Shown here: positions 15,807-24,345 of the stretch, in pieces
How the letters are laid out: each line of letters begins with the position of its first letter
Numbering within the stretch: position 1 is the first letter of the stretch
Origin: RUG13409 sp045546135
Lineage (GTDB): Bacteria; Bacillota; Clostridia; Peptostreptococcales; Anaerovoracaceae
NCBI GenBank assembly: GCA_045546135.1
Contig: JAZQCD010000034.1
Location: 1 to 29,253 of the forward strand
DNA: 29,253 nt
Direction of reading: 5' to 3'
Position numbers and translations under genes: made by a program
The notes under the pieces: generated by a model
The model's input: the letters and a program-made list of their open reading frames with translations, nothing else
Told to the model about the DNA's origin: nothing
Database searches by the model: none

Positions 15807-18800
15807 CTACAGCAGGTTAGCCTGAACGTAGTTCTTTATATTCTGCACGCCTATATACTTAGTAACATTGTCGCCGTCAAGTATGACTGCCGTCGGAGCC
15901 TGCATTATGCCGTAGCCTCTTGCAACATCTTTATTTTCTTCGGCAATTATCTGTTCGTAAGGAACATTGTTGGCTGCGAGATATTCCTTGATGATCTTGC
16001 AGTTAGGGCAGGTCTTTGTCGTAAAGAGGAGGAATCTCTTTTCAGGTTCCTTGACTTCTTCCTTTGCTTCCTCGACGCTTGCCATGAGATCGTTGAATTC
16101 TCTGAAAGCATCGCTCTTGACTTCTTCTGCCTTTTCCGCAAATCCTTGGACTGTCTCTTTTGCCTGTGTATAGACCTGAGAAACTGTTTCCTTTGCTTCA
16201 GTGTAGACCTGAGAAGCTGTTTCTTTTGCCTCTGTATAGACGGCTGCAGCGCCTGCTGCAACTGCAGCTGCAGCTCCTGAAACTGCGGTTGCAGCTTCAT
16301 TAACTGTCTCTCTTACGGGAGCTACTGCCTCGTCAGGATTTGTGAAAGATACGGTCTCGAATACTAGGTTCTCTGCCGCTGTTCCTTCTTTTTCTGCTAT
16401 AGGAGCGACATCGAAGGTGTATTCTACTTCCGGCTGCGCCGGCTGAGTGTACACAGGAGCGTCTTCCTTTACTGTATAGAAGAATTCTCCCGGAAGCTCA
16501 GTCGCAGGTGCTTCTTCTGCTGCAGGTGCTGCATAGACAGGCTCTGCAGGAGCTTCATATACAGGTTCCTGCATAGGAGCTTCGTATACAGCTTCCTGAA
16601 CCGGAGCCTCGTAAACCGGTTCTTGAACAGGAGCCTCGTAAACAGGTTCCTGAACAGGTGCTGTATATACAGGTTCTGCCGGAGCAGGTTCTGCATAGCT
16701 TGGTTCATAGACCTTTACTTCCGGCTGTTCTACAGGAGCAGGCTGTGTATATACAGGAGTCTCAGGAACTCTTTCGCCTGCTGCAGGCATCATGGAAGGA
16801 GCTTCTTCTGAGACGGCTGCTCTTGCATGAGGTTTCAGATCTCCGAGGACTACATATTCTTTTCTCTGCTTGAATTCCTGAAGTTTTCCGTCGTTCCAGT
16901 TCTGTACAGGTCTATAGTATCCGGTGATCCTTGAATAGACTTCTGTCTTTTCTCCGCAGATAGGACACTCATAGACTTCGCCTGTTATATATCCGTGGTT
17001 CTTGCATACGGAATATGTAGGACTCAGAGTGTAGTACGGAAGCTTGTAATTCTCTGCAATCGTCCTTACAAGGTTCATTGCAGCTCTCCAGTCCGGAAGC
17101 TTTTCTCCAAGGAATGCATGGAATACGGTTCCTGATGTATAGAGGGTCTGAAGTTCATCCTGTACATCGAGAGCTGAGAATACATCCTCTGTATATCCGA
17201 CAGGCAGATGTGAGCTGTTGGTATAGAAAGGAGTTCCGTCTCCTTCTGTTGCTGTTTTGATATCAGGATAGAGCTCTACATCATGCTTTGCAAGTCTGTA
17301 TGTAGTGGACTCTGCAGGACTTGCTTCGAGGTTAAAGAGGTCTCCGTACATCTCCTGGTAATCGGAAAGACGATTCCTCATATGGTTGAGGACTTCCTTT
17401 GCAAATTCCTGAGTCTCAGGATGAGTAAGATCCACGCCCAGCCACTTTGCATTGAGACCTACTTCGTTCATGCCTATAAGGCCGATGGTGGAGAAGTGGT
17501 TTGCAAAGGTGCCCAGATATCTCTTGGTATATGGATAGAGACCTTCGTTAAGGAGCTTTGTGATGACCTTTCTCTTTGTATCGAGGGATCTTGCTGCTAT
17601 GTCCATTATATGGTCAAGCCTCTTGTAGAACTCTTCCTTTGTCTGGGAAAGATATGCTATCCTCGGCAGGTTGATCGTGACTACGCCCACTGACCCTGTT
17701 GATTCTCCGGATCCGAAGAAACCGCCTGACTTCTTTCTCAGTTCTCTGAGGTCAAGACGAAGTCTGCAGCACATGGAACGAACATCTGAAGGCTCCATGT
17801 CGGAGTTGATATAGTTGGAGAAGTAAGGAGTTCCGTACTTTGCAGTCATTTCGAAGAGGAGCTTGTTGTTTTCTGTCTCGCTCCAGTCGAAGTTCTTTGT
17901 GATGGAGTATGTCGGGATAGGATACTGGAAGCCTCTGCCGTTGCAGTCGCCTTCGATCATGATCTCGATAAAGGCCTTGTTGACCATATCCATCTCTTTT
18001 TTGCAGTCACCGTAGGTGAAGTCGAGTTCCTTGCCTCCTACGACAGCAGGCTTGTCAACCATATCAGGAGGGCAGACCCAGTCGAGAGTTACATTGGTGA
18101 ACGGAGCCTGAGTTCCCCAGCGGGATGGTGTGTTGACACCGTAAATAAAGCTCTGTACGCACTGCTTGACTTCTTTATATGTAAGATTATCGACCCTTAC
18201 GAACGGAGCAAGGTATGTATCAAAGGAGCTGAATGCCTGAGCTCCTGCCCACTCGTTCTGCATGATACCAAGGAAGTTGACCATCTGATTGCAGAGGGTG
18301 GAAAGGTGACTTGCAGGAGAACTGGAGATCTTTCCGGGGACTCCGCCAAGGCCCTCTCTTATGAGCTGACCGAGAGACCATCCTGCGCAGTAACCTGTGA
18401 GCATGGAAAGATCGTGAAGGTGTATGTCTCCGTTTCTGTGAGCGTTTGCAACTTCTTCGTCATATACTTCGGAAAGCCAATAGTTTGCAGTGATGGCTCC
18501 GGAGTTGGAAAGGATGAGACCGCCTACTGAATATGTTACTGTTGAGTTTTCCTTTACACGCCAGTCAGATACCTTGAGATAAGAATCGACTAAAGCCTTG
18601 TAGTCAAGAACTGTGGCATTTACCTGACGGAGCTTTTCTCTCTGTCTTCTGTAAAGAATGTATGCTTTTGCGACATCGTCATATCCTGCCTTGATGAGGA
18701 CTGACTCTACGCTGTCCTGAATGTCTTCGACAGCTATGACGCCGTCTTTGATCTTGTTTTCAAAATCTGCAGTTACCTTTAAGGAAAGGAAATCTATGAC

Positions 18801-18911
18801 CTCAGGAACATACTGCCTTTCCTGAGCGTCAAAGGCCTGTGTTATGGCCGTTGAGATCTTGGAAAGATCGAAGTCAACTATCTTTCCGTCTCTTTTCATT
18901 ACTCTGTACAT
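15807..18911 (-). CDS. nrdD: Anaerobic (class III) ribonucleoside triphosphate reductase fused to a C-terminal redoxin
   Basis: NrdD reduces ribonucleotides to deoxyribonucleotides without oxygen, using a glycyl radical. This 1034-residue protein has an N-terminal ATP-cone (about 1-95), the catalytic barrel (conserved GYCAGWSL near 173-180), a Zn-binding C-terminus (C636, C649, C652) and the radical loop RITGYYRP with glycine G664. That is a complete reductase of about 690 residues. An extra 340 residues follow: repeats of PVYEAPVQE (about 747-793), an Ala-rich helical section with VYTEAKETVSQ repeats (about 880-925), and a thioredoxin/glutaredoxin-like domain (about 958-1034) with CPNC at 968-971 and cis-proline-like APT near 1005-1007. 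The fused redoxin suggests dithiol rather than formate reduction (inference). The activase nrdG is not adjacent. ATG at 18911 has AGAGGAG upstream. Confidence 0.95.
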   Translation of the reverse strand: MYRVMKRDGKIVDFDLSKISTAITQAFDAQERQYVPEVIDFLSLKVTADFENKIKDGVIAVEDIQDSVESVLIKAGYDDVAKAYILYRRQREKLRQVNATVLDYKALVDSYLKVSDWRVKENSTVTYSVGGLILSNSGAITANYWLSEVYDEEVANAHRNGDIHLHDLSMLTGYCAGWSLGQLIREGLGGVPGKISSSPASHLSTLCNQMVNFLGIMQNEWAGAQAFSSFDTYLAPFVRVDNLTYKEVKQCVQSFIYGVNTPSRWGTQAPFTNVTLDWVCPPDMVDKPAVVGGKELDFTYGDCKKEMDMVNKAFIEIMIEGDCNGRGFQYPIPTYSITKNFDWSETENNKLLFEMTAKYGTPYFSNYINSDMEPSDVRSMCCRLRLDLRELRKKSGGFFGSGESTGSVGVVTINLPRIAYLSQTKEEFYKRLDHIMDIAARSLDTKRKVITKLLNEGLYPYTKRYLGTFANHFSTIGLIGMNEVGLNAKWLGVDLTHPETQEFAKEVLNHMRNRLSDYQEMYGDLFNLEASPAESTTYRLAKHDVELYPDIKTATEGDGTPFYTNSSHLPVGYTEDVFSALDVQDELQTLYTSGTVFHAFLGEKLPDWRAAMNLVRTIAENYKLPYYTLSPTYSVCKNHGYITGEVYECPICGEKTEVYSRITGYYRPVQNWNDGKLQEFKQRKEYVVLGDLKPHARAAVSEEAPSMMPAAGERVPETPVYTQPAPVEQPEVKVYEPSYAEPAPAEPVYTAPVQEPVYEAPVQEPVYEAPVQEAVYEAPMQEPVYEAPAEPVYAAPAAEEAPATELPGEFFYTVKEDAPVYTQPAQPEVEYTFDVAPIAEKEGTAAENLVFETVSFTNPDEAVAPVRETVNEAATAVSGAAAAVAAGAAAVYTEAKETASQVYTEAKETVSQVYTQAKETVQGFAEKAEEVKSDAFREFNDLMASVEEAKEEVKEPEKRFLLFTTKTCPNCKIIKEYLAANNVPYEQIIAEENKDVARGYGIMQAPTAVILDGDNVTKYIGVQNIKNYVQANLL

Positions 18912-18977
18912 GGTCTTTCTCCTCTATATATCGATCAATTTAATCAAAAAAACAATGCCCGGTAGACGAGCACTTTC

Positions 18978-19007
18978 ATTTTAGTATCAAGAGCCTCTCA
19001 TTGTCAA
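18978..19007 (-). promoter_or_regulatory. Promoter of nrdD
   Basis: On the minus strand a perfect TTGACA (19002-19007) is followed after 18 bp by TAAAAT (18978-18983). It lies directly downstream of the NrdR-box-like palindromes and about 65 bp before the start codon. Confidence 0.72.
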
Positions 19008-19014
19008 CAAAAAA

Positions 19015-19030
19015 GCACAAGATATTGTGT
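19015..19030. promoter_or_regulatory. NrdR box, promoter-proximal
   Basis: GCACAAGATATTGTGT has the palindromic CACAA-N4-TTGTG layout and AT-rich centre of NrdR operators. It begins 8 bp upstream of the TTGACA of nrdD. NrdR is the ATP/dATP-sensing repressor of ribonucleotide reductase genes; its own gene is not in the window. Confidence 0.75.
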
Positions 19031-19045
19031 GTATTTTTTTAATAC

Positions 19046-19061
19046 GCACTATATCTCGTGC
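19046..19061. promoter_or_regulatory. NrdR box, promoter-distal
   Basis: GCACTATATCTCGTGC has GCAC/GTGC arms around an AT-rich core. Its centre is 31 bp (three helical turns) from the other box, the spacing expected for paired NrdR sites. Confidence 0.75.
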
Positions 19062-19146
19062 TAATAAATAACAGTTATTGAATACTCTTTGGCTTTATGC
19101 GTATAAGCTGGATAAACCGCCGGCAGTTAGCCTGGACCAATCCGCC

Positions 19147-20604
19147 CTATCTGTAGATATATGTCTCTCCCAGTATACCTGTAAGGGTGGAAAGAGCCTG
19201 GTCCGCTCTCCATGAATTGCCTGAATATCCAAGCTCTGAGCCGGTCACATAATCTCCGACAAGAGGATATATCCTGTACTCCCATCCGTCTGCATAATAT
19301 TTATCTACATACATCGGAATGGCTGACACCTTATTGAAGCTAAGTGTGTCCTTTGTCCTGTTGTAGGAAAGCTCAAGGTAAGCCATGATCTCCTGCTCTG
19401 ATGCATAGGGGTCATCTGCAGGAGTCCAGTCCATGGTCTCATACCTTTGGTTAGAGATATAGTTGCCCATGGAGTAGTACACCGGGACCTGTCTTTCTTT
19501 GCCGTCTTCACCTGTAACTGAGAGTATCTCCATCCTCTGAACTCTGTGAGGATGGGATCCCAGTACTATATCAGCGCCCTTTTCGGCAGCGAACCTCGCA
19601 AGGTCCTTTTGAAGAGCCGTAACGTCGAATACATACTCATTGAAGCTGTCCCAATGGAAGTAAGCGATTATGACCTCAGCTCCGTTATCCTTGCACCACT
19701 GTATCTCCTGAGCTATTGCATTTTTGTCTTCGTCACAGCAAAGGTAAGTATTTGCAGACCATCTGTATCCGTTTAGGTAGTTCCATGCGCCGTCTTCCAT
19801 GTAAGCGCCGTTAAGCTGTCTATAGTCGTACTCAGTTCCCGTTTCATAAGTATATGCAACAAGGCCCACCTTTACGCCTTTGACGTCGATGACAGAAGAC
19901 CTGTTCTCATCTGTAGACTTCCTCGTTCCTACTACTGTAAGACCATTGTCTCTTAAGACCTGCACCGTCCTTTGGACGCCTGCAATGCCGCCGTAGTCAA
20001 GGGAGTGGTTGTTGCATGTAAATGCCACATCAAAGCCCGCATCCCTTATGGCTGCTGCCAGCTCATCAGGAGCGCTGAAACTGCCCCAATATCCGCTGTA
20101 GACAGGGCCTCCTGTCGAAAAAGTTGTTTCCACATTTACAAGGGCTACGTCAGCTGCTTCTATATATGGTTTTACATATTTGTAGTTATCCGTAAAATCA
20201 AAACTGCCGTCTGCATAGACAGTCTGATATCCTGCATAACCTTCCTGGAAGGTGCCGTCCCACCTGTATGCGCTCTGTATGTTGGCAAGATGAGCCATGA
20301 CATCTCCGCCTGCTATGACAGAAAAATCTATGATCTCGTCAGGCTTTAGATATCCGCAAATGGTGCATATTCGGTCCTCACCGTATTCGTGCTCGCAGGG
20401 TTTGCCGCATATGGTGCAAGCTCCCTGCTGAAAGTCATGAACGCACTCTTCTCCGCATTTTACGCAAAAACCGTCTGCTGCATATTCGTGTTCGCATTTC
20501 GGGAACATCTCCGGTATGTGGAAAAGAAGGTAAACTATGCAGGCTATTATGAACAAAGTCACTGCAAGTCTTGCTATATTGATCTTGTATTTCTTTTTAG
20601 CCAT
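19147..20604 (-). CDS. CapA family metallophosphatase-like protein with extracytoplasmic zinc-ribbon-like repeats
   Basis: This 485-residue protein begins with a basic tail and one membrane helix (about 10-30). Three consecutive units of pattern C-x-H ... C-x-x-C follow (C37/H39/C47/C50, C54/H56/C63/C66, C70/H72/C80/C83). A CapA domain then carries the metallophosphatase-like motifs IAGGDVMAH (about 97-105), a central FTCNNHSLDYGG and GSHPHRVQ. CapA/PgsA proteins take part in poly-gamma-glutamate export in Bacillus, but most homologues have no proven role and no capB/capC partners lie here. The active domain should face outside the cell. ATG at 20604 lacks its own Shine-Dalgarno; an in-frame TAA blocks any longer start, and a leader ORF overlaps the start. 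Confidence 0.88.
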   Translation of the reverse strand: MAKKKYKINIARLAVTLFIIACIVYLLFHIPEMFPKCEHEYAADGFCVKCGEECVHDFQQGACTICGKPCEHEYGEDRICTICGYLKPDEIIDFSVIAGGDVMAHLANIQSAYRWDGTFQEGYAGYQTVYADGSFDFTDNYKYVKPYIEAADVALVNVETTFSTGGPVYSGYWGSFSAPDELAAAIRDAGFDVAFTCNNHSLDYGGIAGVQRTVQVLRDNGLTVVGTRKSTDENRSSVIDVKGVKVGLVAYTYETGTEYDYRQLNGAYMEDGAWNYLNGYRWSANTYLCCDEDKNAIAQEIQWCKDNGAEVIIAYFHWDSFNEYVFDVTALQKDLARFAAEKGADIVLGSHPHRVQRMEILSVTGEDGKERQVPVYYSMGNYISNQRYETMDWTPADDPYASEQEIMAYLELSYNRTKDTLSFNKVSAIPMYVDKYYADGWEYRIYPLVGDYVTGSELGYSGNSWRADQALSTLTGILGETYIYR

Positions 20605-20626
20605 AGGTCTTTAAGACTGGCAGCAA
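20597..20626 (-). CDS. Possible 9-codon leader peptide coupled to the CapA-family gene
   Basis: AAAGGAG (20633-20639) is followed after 6 nt by TTG, which opens a 9-codon frame (predicted MLPVLKTYG) ending in a TAA that overlaps the ATG of the CapA-family gene. The segment also contains a GCAGC/GCTGC hairpin (20620-20633). A coupled leader would explain why the main gene has no ribosome site of its own. This is visible in the sequence, but its translation is unproven. Confidence 0.35.
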   Translation of the reverse strand: MLPVLKTYG

Positions 20627-20697
20627 AAGCTGCTCCTTTCAAAACTATTTTTCATCACGCCTATCTTAGCGTTGCTTGATGACTTTAATGTGACTGC

Positions 20698-21426
20698 CTA
20701 GATACTGAAACCGCCGTCCACCAGAAGGTCTGCTCCTGTTATGAAACTGGCTTTTTCAGAAGCGAGGAAGGCTACAGCCTTTCCTATCTCCTCGGGTCTT
20801 CCGAACCTGCCAAGAGGGGTCCTCTCCTCAAGCTCTTTTCTTTCTTCCTTTGTATAGCCCTCATTCATAGCAGTATCTATACATCCCGGAGATACGCAGT
20901 TGACTCTGATGCCGGAAGGTCCAAGTTCCTGGGCAAGGGACTTGGAAAACATCACAAGACCGCCCTTTGAAGCGCAGTAGGAGCTCTCCATGGCAGATCC
21001 TGTCCTGCCCCAAATGGATGCTACGTTCACAATGGATCCCGAGCCTCTCTCCACCATGGCGGGGACCATCTCCCTGCATATGACGAACACTGCTCTAAGA
21101 TTGACACCAAGGACCCTGTCCCATGACTCGTCGCTTATATCCTGCACAAGGGCAGGTTCGCACACGCCTGCGTTATTGACAAGGACATCGGGAAGCCCCA
21201 CATGTTCCATTACGCCTTGGGCGAAATTCTTTACGTTCTTTGGATCTGACAGATCCATAACGAACATGTGCGCTTTCCTGCCAAGGGCTTTTACCGCTTT
21301 GGCAGTTTCTTCTGCTCCTTCAAGGTCTCTTCCGCAATGAACTATTATGTCATATCCTTCTTTAGCAAGTTCAAGGGCACAGGCTCTGCCTATGCCCTTG
21401 CTTGCACCGGTAACTAATGCCAGCAT
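20698..21426 (-). CDS. Short-chain dehydrogenase/reductase, FabG-like
   Basis: This 242-residue classical SDR has a cofactor loop TGASKGIG (6-13), NNAG (84-87), catalytic S137 with Y150 and K154 in the YCASK motif, and the C-terminal GADLLVDGGF typical of 3-oxoacyl-ACP reductases. HCGRD at the end of the second strand suggests NADPH use. It could be FabG or a paralogue acting on another hydroxy/keto substrate. No other fatty-acid synthesis gene is adjacent, so I leave the symbol blank. It starts 9 bp after the UPF0182 gene; its GGGAG lies within the end of that gene, rather far from the ATG. Confidence 0.88.
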   Translation of the reverse strand: MLALVTGASKGIGRACALELAKEGYDIIVHCGRDLEGAEETAKAVKALGRKAHMFVMDLSDPKNVKNFAQGVMEHVGLPDVLVNNAGVCEPALVQDISDESWDRVLGVNLRAVFVICREMVPAMVERGSGSIVNVASIWGRTGSAMESSYCASKGGLVMFSKSLAQELGPSGIRVNCVSPGCIDTAMNEGYTKEERKELEERTPLGRFGRPEEIGKAVAFLASEKASFITGADLLVDGGFSI

Positions 21427-21435
21427 ATTTTTGTT

Positions 21436-24330
21436 TTAGTCTCCCATGTTTTTGATAGCTTCGATGATCTGCTGAAGCTGATCGCCAAGCTGAGTATAGT
21501 TCTCGTAAAGCTTGTTGAAAAGGTCTACGAGAGTCTGCTTATCTGCATCATCAGGAATGACCACATCAGGATCGACAGGCTGCGTTTCGTCATCAGGCGT
21601 TACTTCACCTCTTCTTATGGCATCGGCTGCTTCATGACCTGCTACTATGGGGTAAGGTGTCAGGAGAGGATCTCCTGAGCCTGGTCCAAAGAGCTTGTCA
21701 AGGCACTCTGCAAGAGTCGACTCATAAGCTATCTGCTCGTTGTAGAAGACCACGACCCTCTTGACTTCAGGAAGGGATCCTGTTGATGCATAAAGGTATA
21801 CGGGTTCTACATAGAGTATGGAATTCTCAACAGGAATGACAAAGAGGTCTCCCCTGCTGTATGTGGAACCTGAATTGTTCCAAAGAGCGAACTCCTTGGA
21901 GATGTCAGGATCCTGATTTATCTTTGATTCGATCTGGGCCGTTCCATAGATAAGGCGGTCTTTCGGCATACGGTAGACTACGAGTTCTCCGTAGTGATCT
22001 CCGTCCTGGCGGGCTACAAGTATTCCTGTCAGATTGCTCTTGCCCACAGGTGAGTAGCTGATAGAAGATACGAACTCTGCGCTGTCCTGTCCGGGAAGCT
22101 TCATGATGAAGTAGTTTGCAGTCATCTGAACTTCTGACTGTCCGTAGACCTCCTTGGAAATATCCCAACGGTCTTCGTTTTGATAGAAGACATCCACATC
22201 TGTCATGTGATATCTCTCGTACACCTTTGCCTGAATGTTGAAAAGCGCATTTGGATACTGAAGATGTGCTCTGAGGCTTTCGGGAAGCTCATCCATGCTC
22301 TTGAAAAGCTTTGGATAGATCTTTGCAAGAGTCTTGACTATCGGGTCATCCTCGTCACAGATGTAGAAGTTTACATCTCCGTTGTATGCATCTACTACGA
22401 TCTTTACAGCATTCCTTATATAGTTAGTATAGCTCTTGTCTCCGTAAGGTTCGGAATATGGATACATGGACGAATAGGTATATCCGTCAGCTATCCAGTA
22501 TATCCTTCCGTCGACTGTGACGACATAGGGATCGTCATCATAGGTAAGGAACGGTGCGATCTTTGCGATCCTGTCAGCAATGTTTCTGTTGACCATGATC
22601 CTGGAATCGCTGTTTATATTGGTGGAGATGAGGAGCTTAAGGCTCTGCTCTCTTATGGAGAAGAGAATCCTATTAAGAAGGTTCAGCTCTATTCCGCCTG
22701 TACCTTCATATGTACAGTAAACGTTCTGCTCTCCTGAAGGATAGTCGAACTCCTGCTCATCTGTCTTTACGATGACATAATCGTTCGTCGTTTCTCCGTA
22801 ATAGATCTCAGGTCTTGTGATCTGTATCTCCGGCACCTGTGATACAGGAGGTATGCTCTTGATGAGCATGTCTGGCTGTCCGCTTGAAGTTATCTTGTCC
22901 ACACGGCTGAGTGTAAGTCCGTAGCCGTGGGTATATTTCAGGTGCTGTATGAGCCAGGAGTCATCAGTCTCCTGCGCATTGATCTCTCTTGCAGAGAGGA
23001 AGACCTGCGTGTATTCTCCGTTGACATTGTAACGGTCAACATCCACATCATGGAAGTTGTAGTAGGTCCTTATGGACTGTGTCTGATTGTAAAAGAGCTT
23101 AGTCGGGTCAAAGTCGTTGATCCTGATGTTGGAGAAGGTCTCCATATTGTCAAGGACCTCGAGCTTTGTCAGATCGCTTTGGGGCTCAAAATCGGTTATT
23201 GTCACGTCATCAAGGTCATAAGCAAGCCTTGTGTACTTGATATTTCTTTCTATGTAACTTCTTTCCTTGTTGAGCTCGTCAGGTTCTACGACGAAGTTCT
23301 GTACAAGCCTGTGAGCGCCTGTGCCAAGGACTGCCACTGCTACCATGGCAAGGGGAACTATAACGGCCCATTTGATGCTCTTTTTCTTAGCAGCTATGAT
23401 CAGCATTATGGCTGCAACTACTGCAAGGACCATAAGTATCCTGTAGACAACGAGTTTTACATTGATCTCAACAAAGCCTGCGCCGTAGAAAAGTCCTGTG
23501 CTGTCGTAGAGTACGTCGAACTGCTCAAGATAGAGCCTGAACGCTACGAAGAGGAAGAACAAAACTCCCAATGTAAGGACTTCTGAAAGCGCAACTCCAA
23601 GGACTGCCTTGAGCTTTTGCTTAAGATTGCCGCCTGCAGAAGGATCGAACTTAAAGAGGCTCTGTCCGTCTTCTGTTGTCTCACCGACGCCGCTTGCAAA
23701 TCCTCTTTCCTCCATTGGCCTTGCAAAACCTACAAGTATTGAATAGAGGAGCACTGTAGCAATGAGGTAAGCAACCGTTATGGCTATGGCGCTGTCTGCA
23801 AGTCCGCTCAGGAAATCATACTTGAACATATAGAAACCGACATCGTTTCCGAAAAGCGGATCTGCTATGTCAAAGTCTGTAGCGTTGATGAATTTGAGGA
23901 AATCGAACCAAAGGTTCCCCACGAGGAAAACAGCGATGAAAAGTCCAAGAGCAGCCGATATGGCCATCATGCTCTTTCTGATCTTTCCTTTGTCTTCTGC
24001 TTTGAGTTCAAACTCGTTCTTTTTGAGGAAACCCCTCTTAAGAGCCGCAAGGACAAGGTATCCAAGGGCTGCAAAGATAAGGAATCCGGGGACCCCTATC
24101 TTGAGTTTGGTCATGATCTCTGTCATGAATACGGACAAATAACCGACTTTATCGAACCAGATGATATCGGTTATAAATCCACTGAGAAGGAAGAACAATC
24201 CGGCCAGTATGAGCAGTACTATGAGCACTATGCCTACGACCCTGAGAGTCTTCCCTGCATCTTTTTCTTTTTTTGCTTTTGCCATTCTTTCTTTTTTCTC
24301 CTTTTTATCCTTTTTTACCCCCGCAGGCAT
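21436..24330 (-). CDS. UPF0182 family large membrane protein
   Basis: This 964-residue protein has a lysine-rich cytoplasmic start, about seven hydrophobic helices in the first 350 residues, and a large extracytoplasmic region containing conserved UPF0182 segments such as NINSDSRIMVNRNIADRIAKIAPFL-like and TYSSMYPYS. A C-terminal acidic/glutamine-rich tail may form a helix. The family is widespread in Actinobacteria and Clostridia and has no established function. Two starts are possible: ATG at 24330, 15 bp after the upstream stop, and ATG at 24285, which has AAGGAG at a somewhat long distance. I keep the longer one with reservation. Its neighbours are the zinc-ribbon/coiled-coil membrane gene and the SDR gene. 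Confidence 0.88.
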   Translation of the reverse strand: MPAGVKKDKKEKKERMAKAKKEKDAGKTLRVVGIVLIVLLILAGLFFLLSGFITDIIWFDKVGYLSVFMTEIMTKLKIGVPGFLIFAALGYLVLAALKRGFLKKNEFELKAEDKGKIRKSMMAISAALGLFIAVFLVGNLWFDFLKFINATDFDIADPLFGNDVGFYMFKYDFLSGLADSAIAITVAYLIATVLLYSILVGFARPMEERGFASGVGETTEDGQSLFKFDPSAGGNLKQKLKAVLGVALSEVLTLGVLFFLFVAFRLYLEQFDVLYDSTGLFYGAGFVEINVKLVVYRILMVLAVVAAIMLIIAAKKKSIKWAVIVPLAMVAVAVLGTGAHRLVQNFVVEPDELNKERSYIERNIKYTRLAYDLDDVTITDFEPQSDLTKLEVLDNMETFSNIRINDFDPTKLFYNQTQSIRTYYNFHDVDVDRYNVNGEYTQVFLSAREINAQETDDSWLIQHLKYTHGYGLTLSRVDKITSSGQPDMLIKSIPPVSQVPEIQITRPEIYYGETTNDYVIVKTDEQEFDYPSGEQNVYCTYEGTGGIELNLLNRILFSIREQSLKLLISTNINSDSRIMVNRNIADRIAKIAPFLTYDDDPYVVTVDGRIYWIADGYTYSSMYPYSEPYGDKSYTNYIRNAVKIVVDAYNGDVNFYICDEDDPIVKTLAKIYPKLFKSMDELPESLRAHLQYPNALFNIQAKVYERYHMTDVDVFYQNEDRWDISKEVYGQSEVQMTANYFIMKLPGQDSAEFVSSISYSPVGKSNLTGILVARQDGDHYGELVVYRMPKDRLIYGTAQIESKINQDPDISKEFALWNNSGSTYSRGDLFVIPVENSILYVEPVYLYASTGSLPEVKRVVVFYNEQIAYESTLAECLDKLFGPGSGDPLLTPYPIVAGHEAADAIRRGEVTPDDETQPVDPDVVIPDDADKQTLVDLFNKLYENYTQLGDQLQQIIEAIKNMGD

Positions 24331-24345
24331 ATATCCTGCTGTTTA

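Noticed and set aside
16540..16680. Tandem repeats in nrdD considered as a CRISPR-like or mobile repeat
   Set aside because: The units are in frame, directly adjoining and degenerate, encode PVYEAPVQE linker repeats, and have no spacer structure. No CRISPR array is visible anywhere in the window.
22180..23586. Two plus-strand frames of 185 and 219 codons opposite the UPF0182 gene
   Set aside because: The UPF0182 reading is complete and family-like; the opposite frames have no start signals or recognisable domains.
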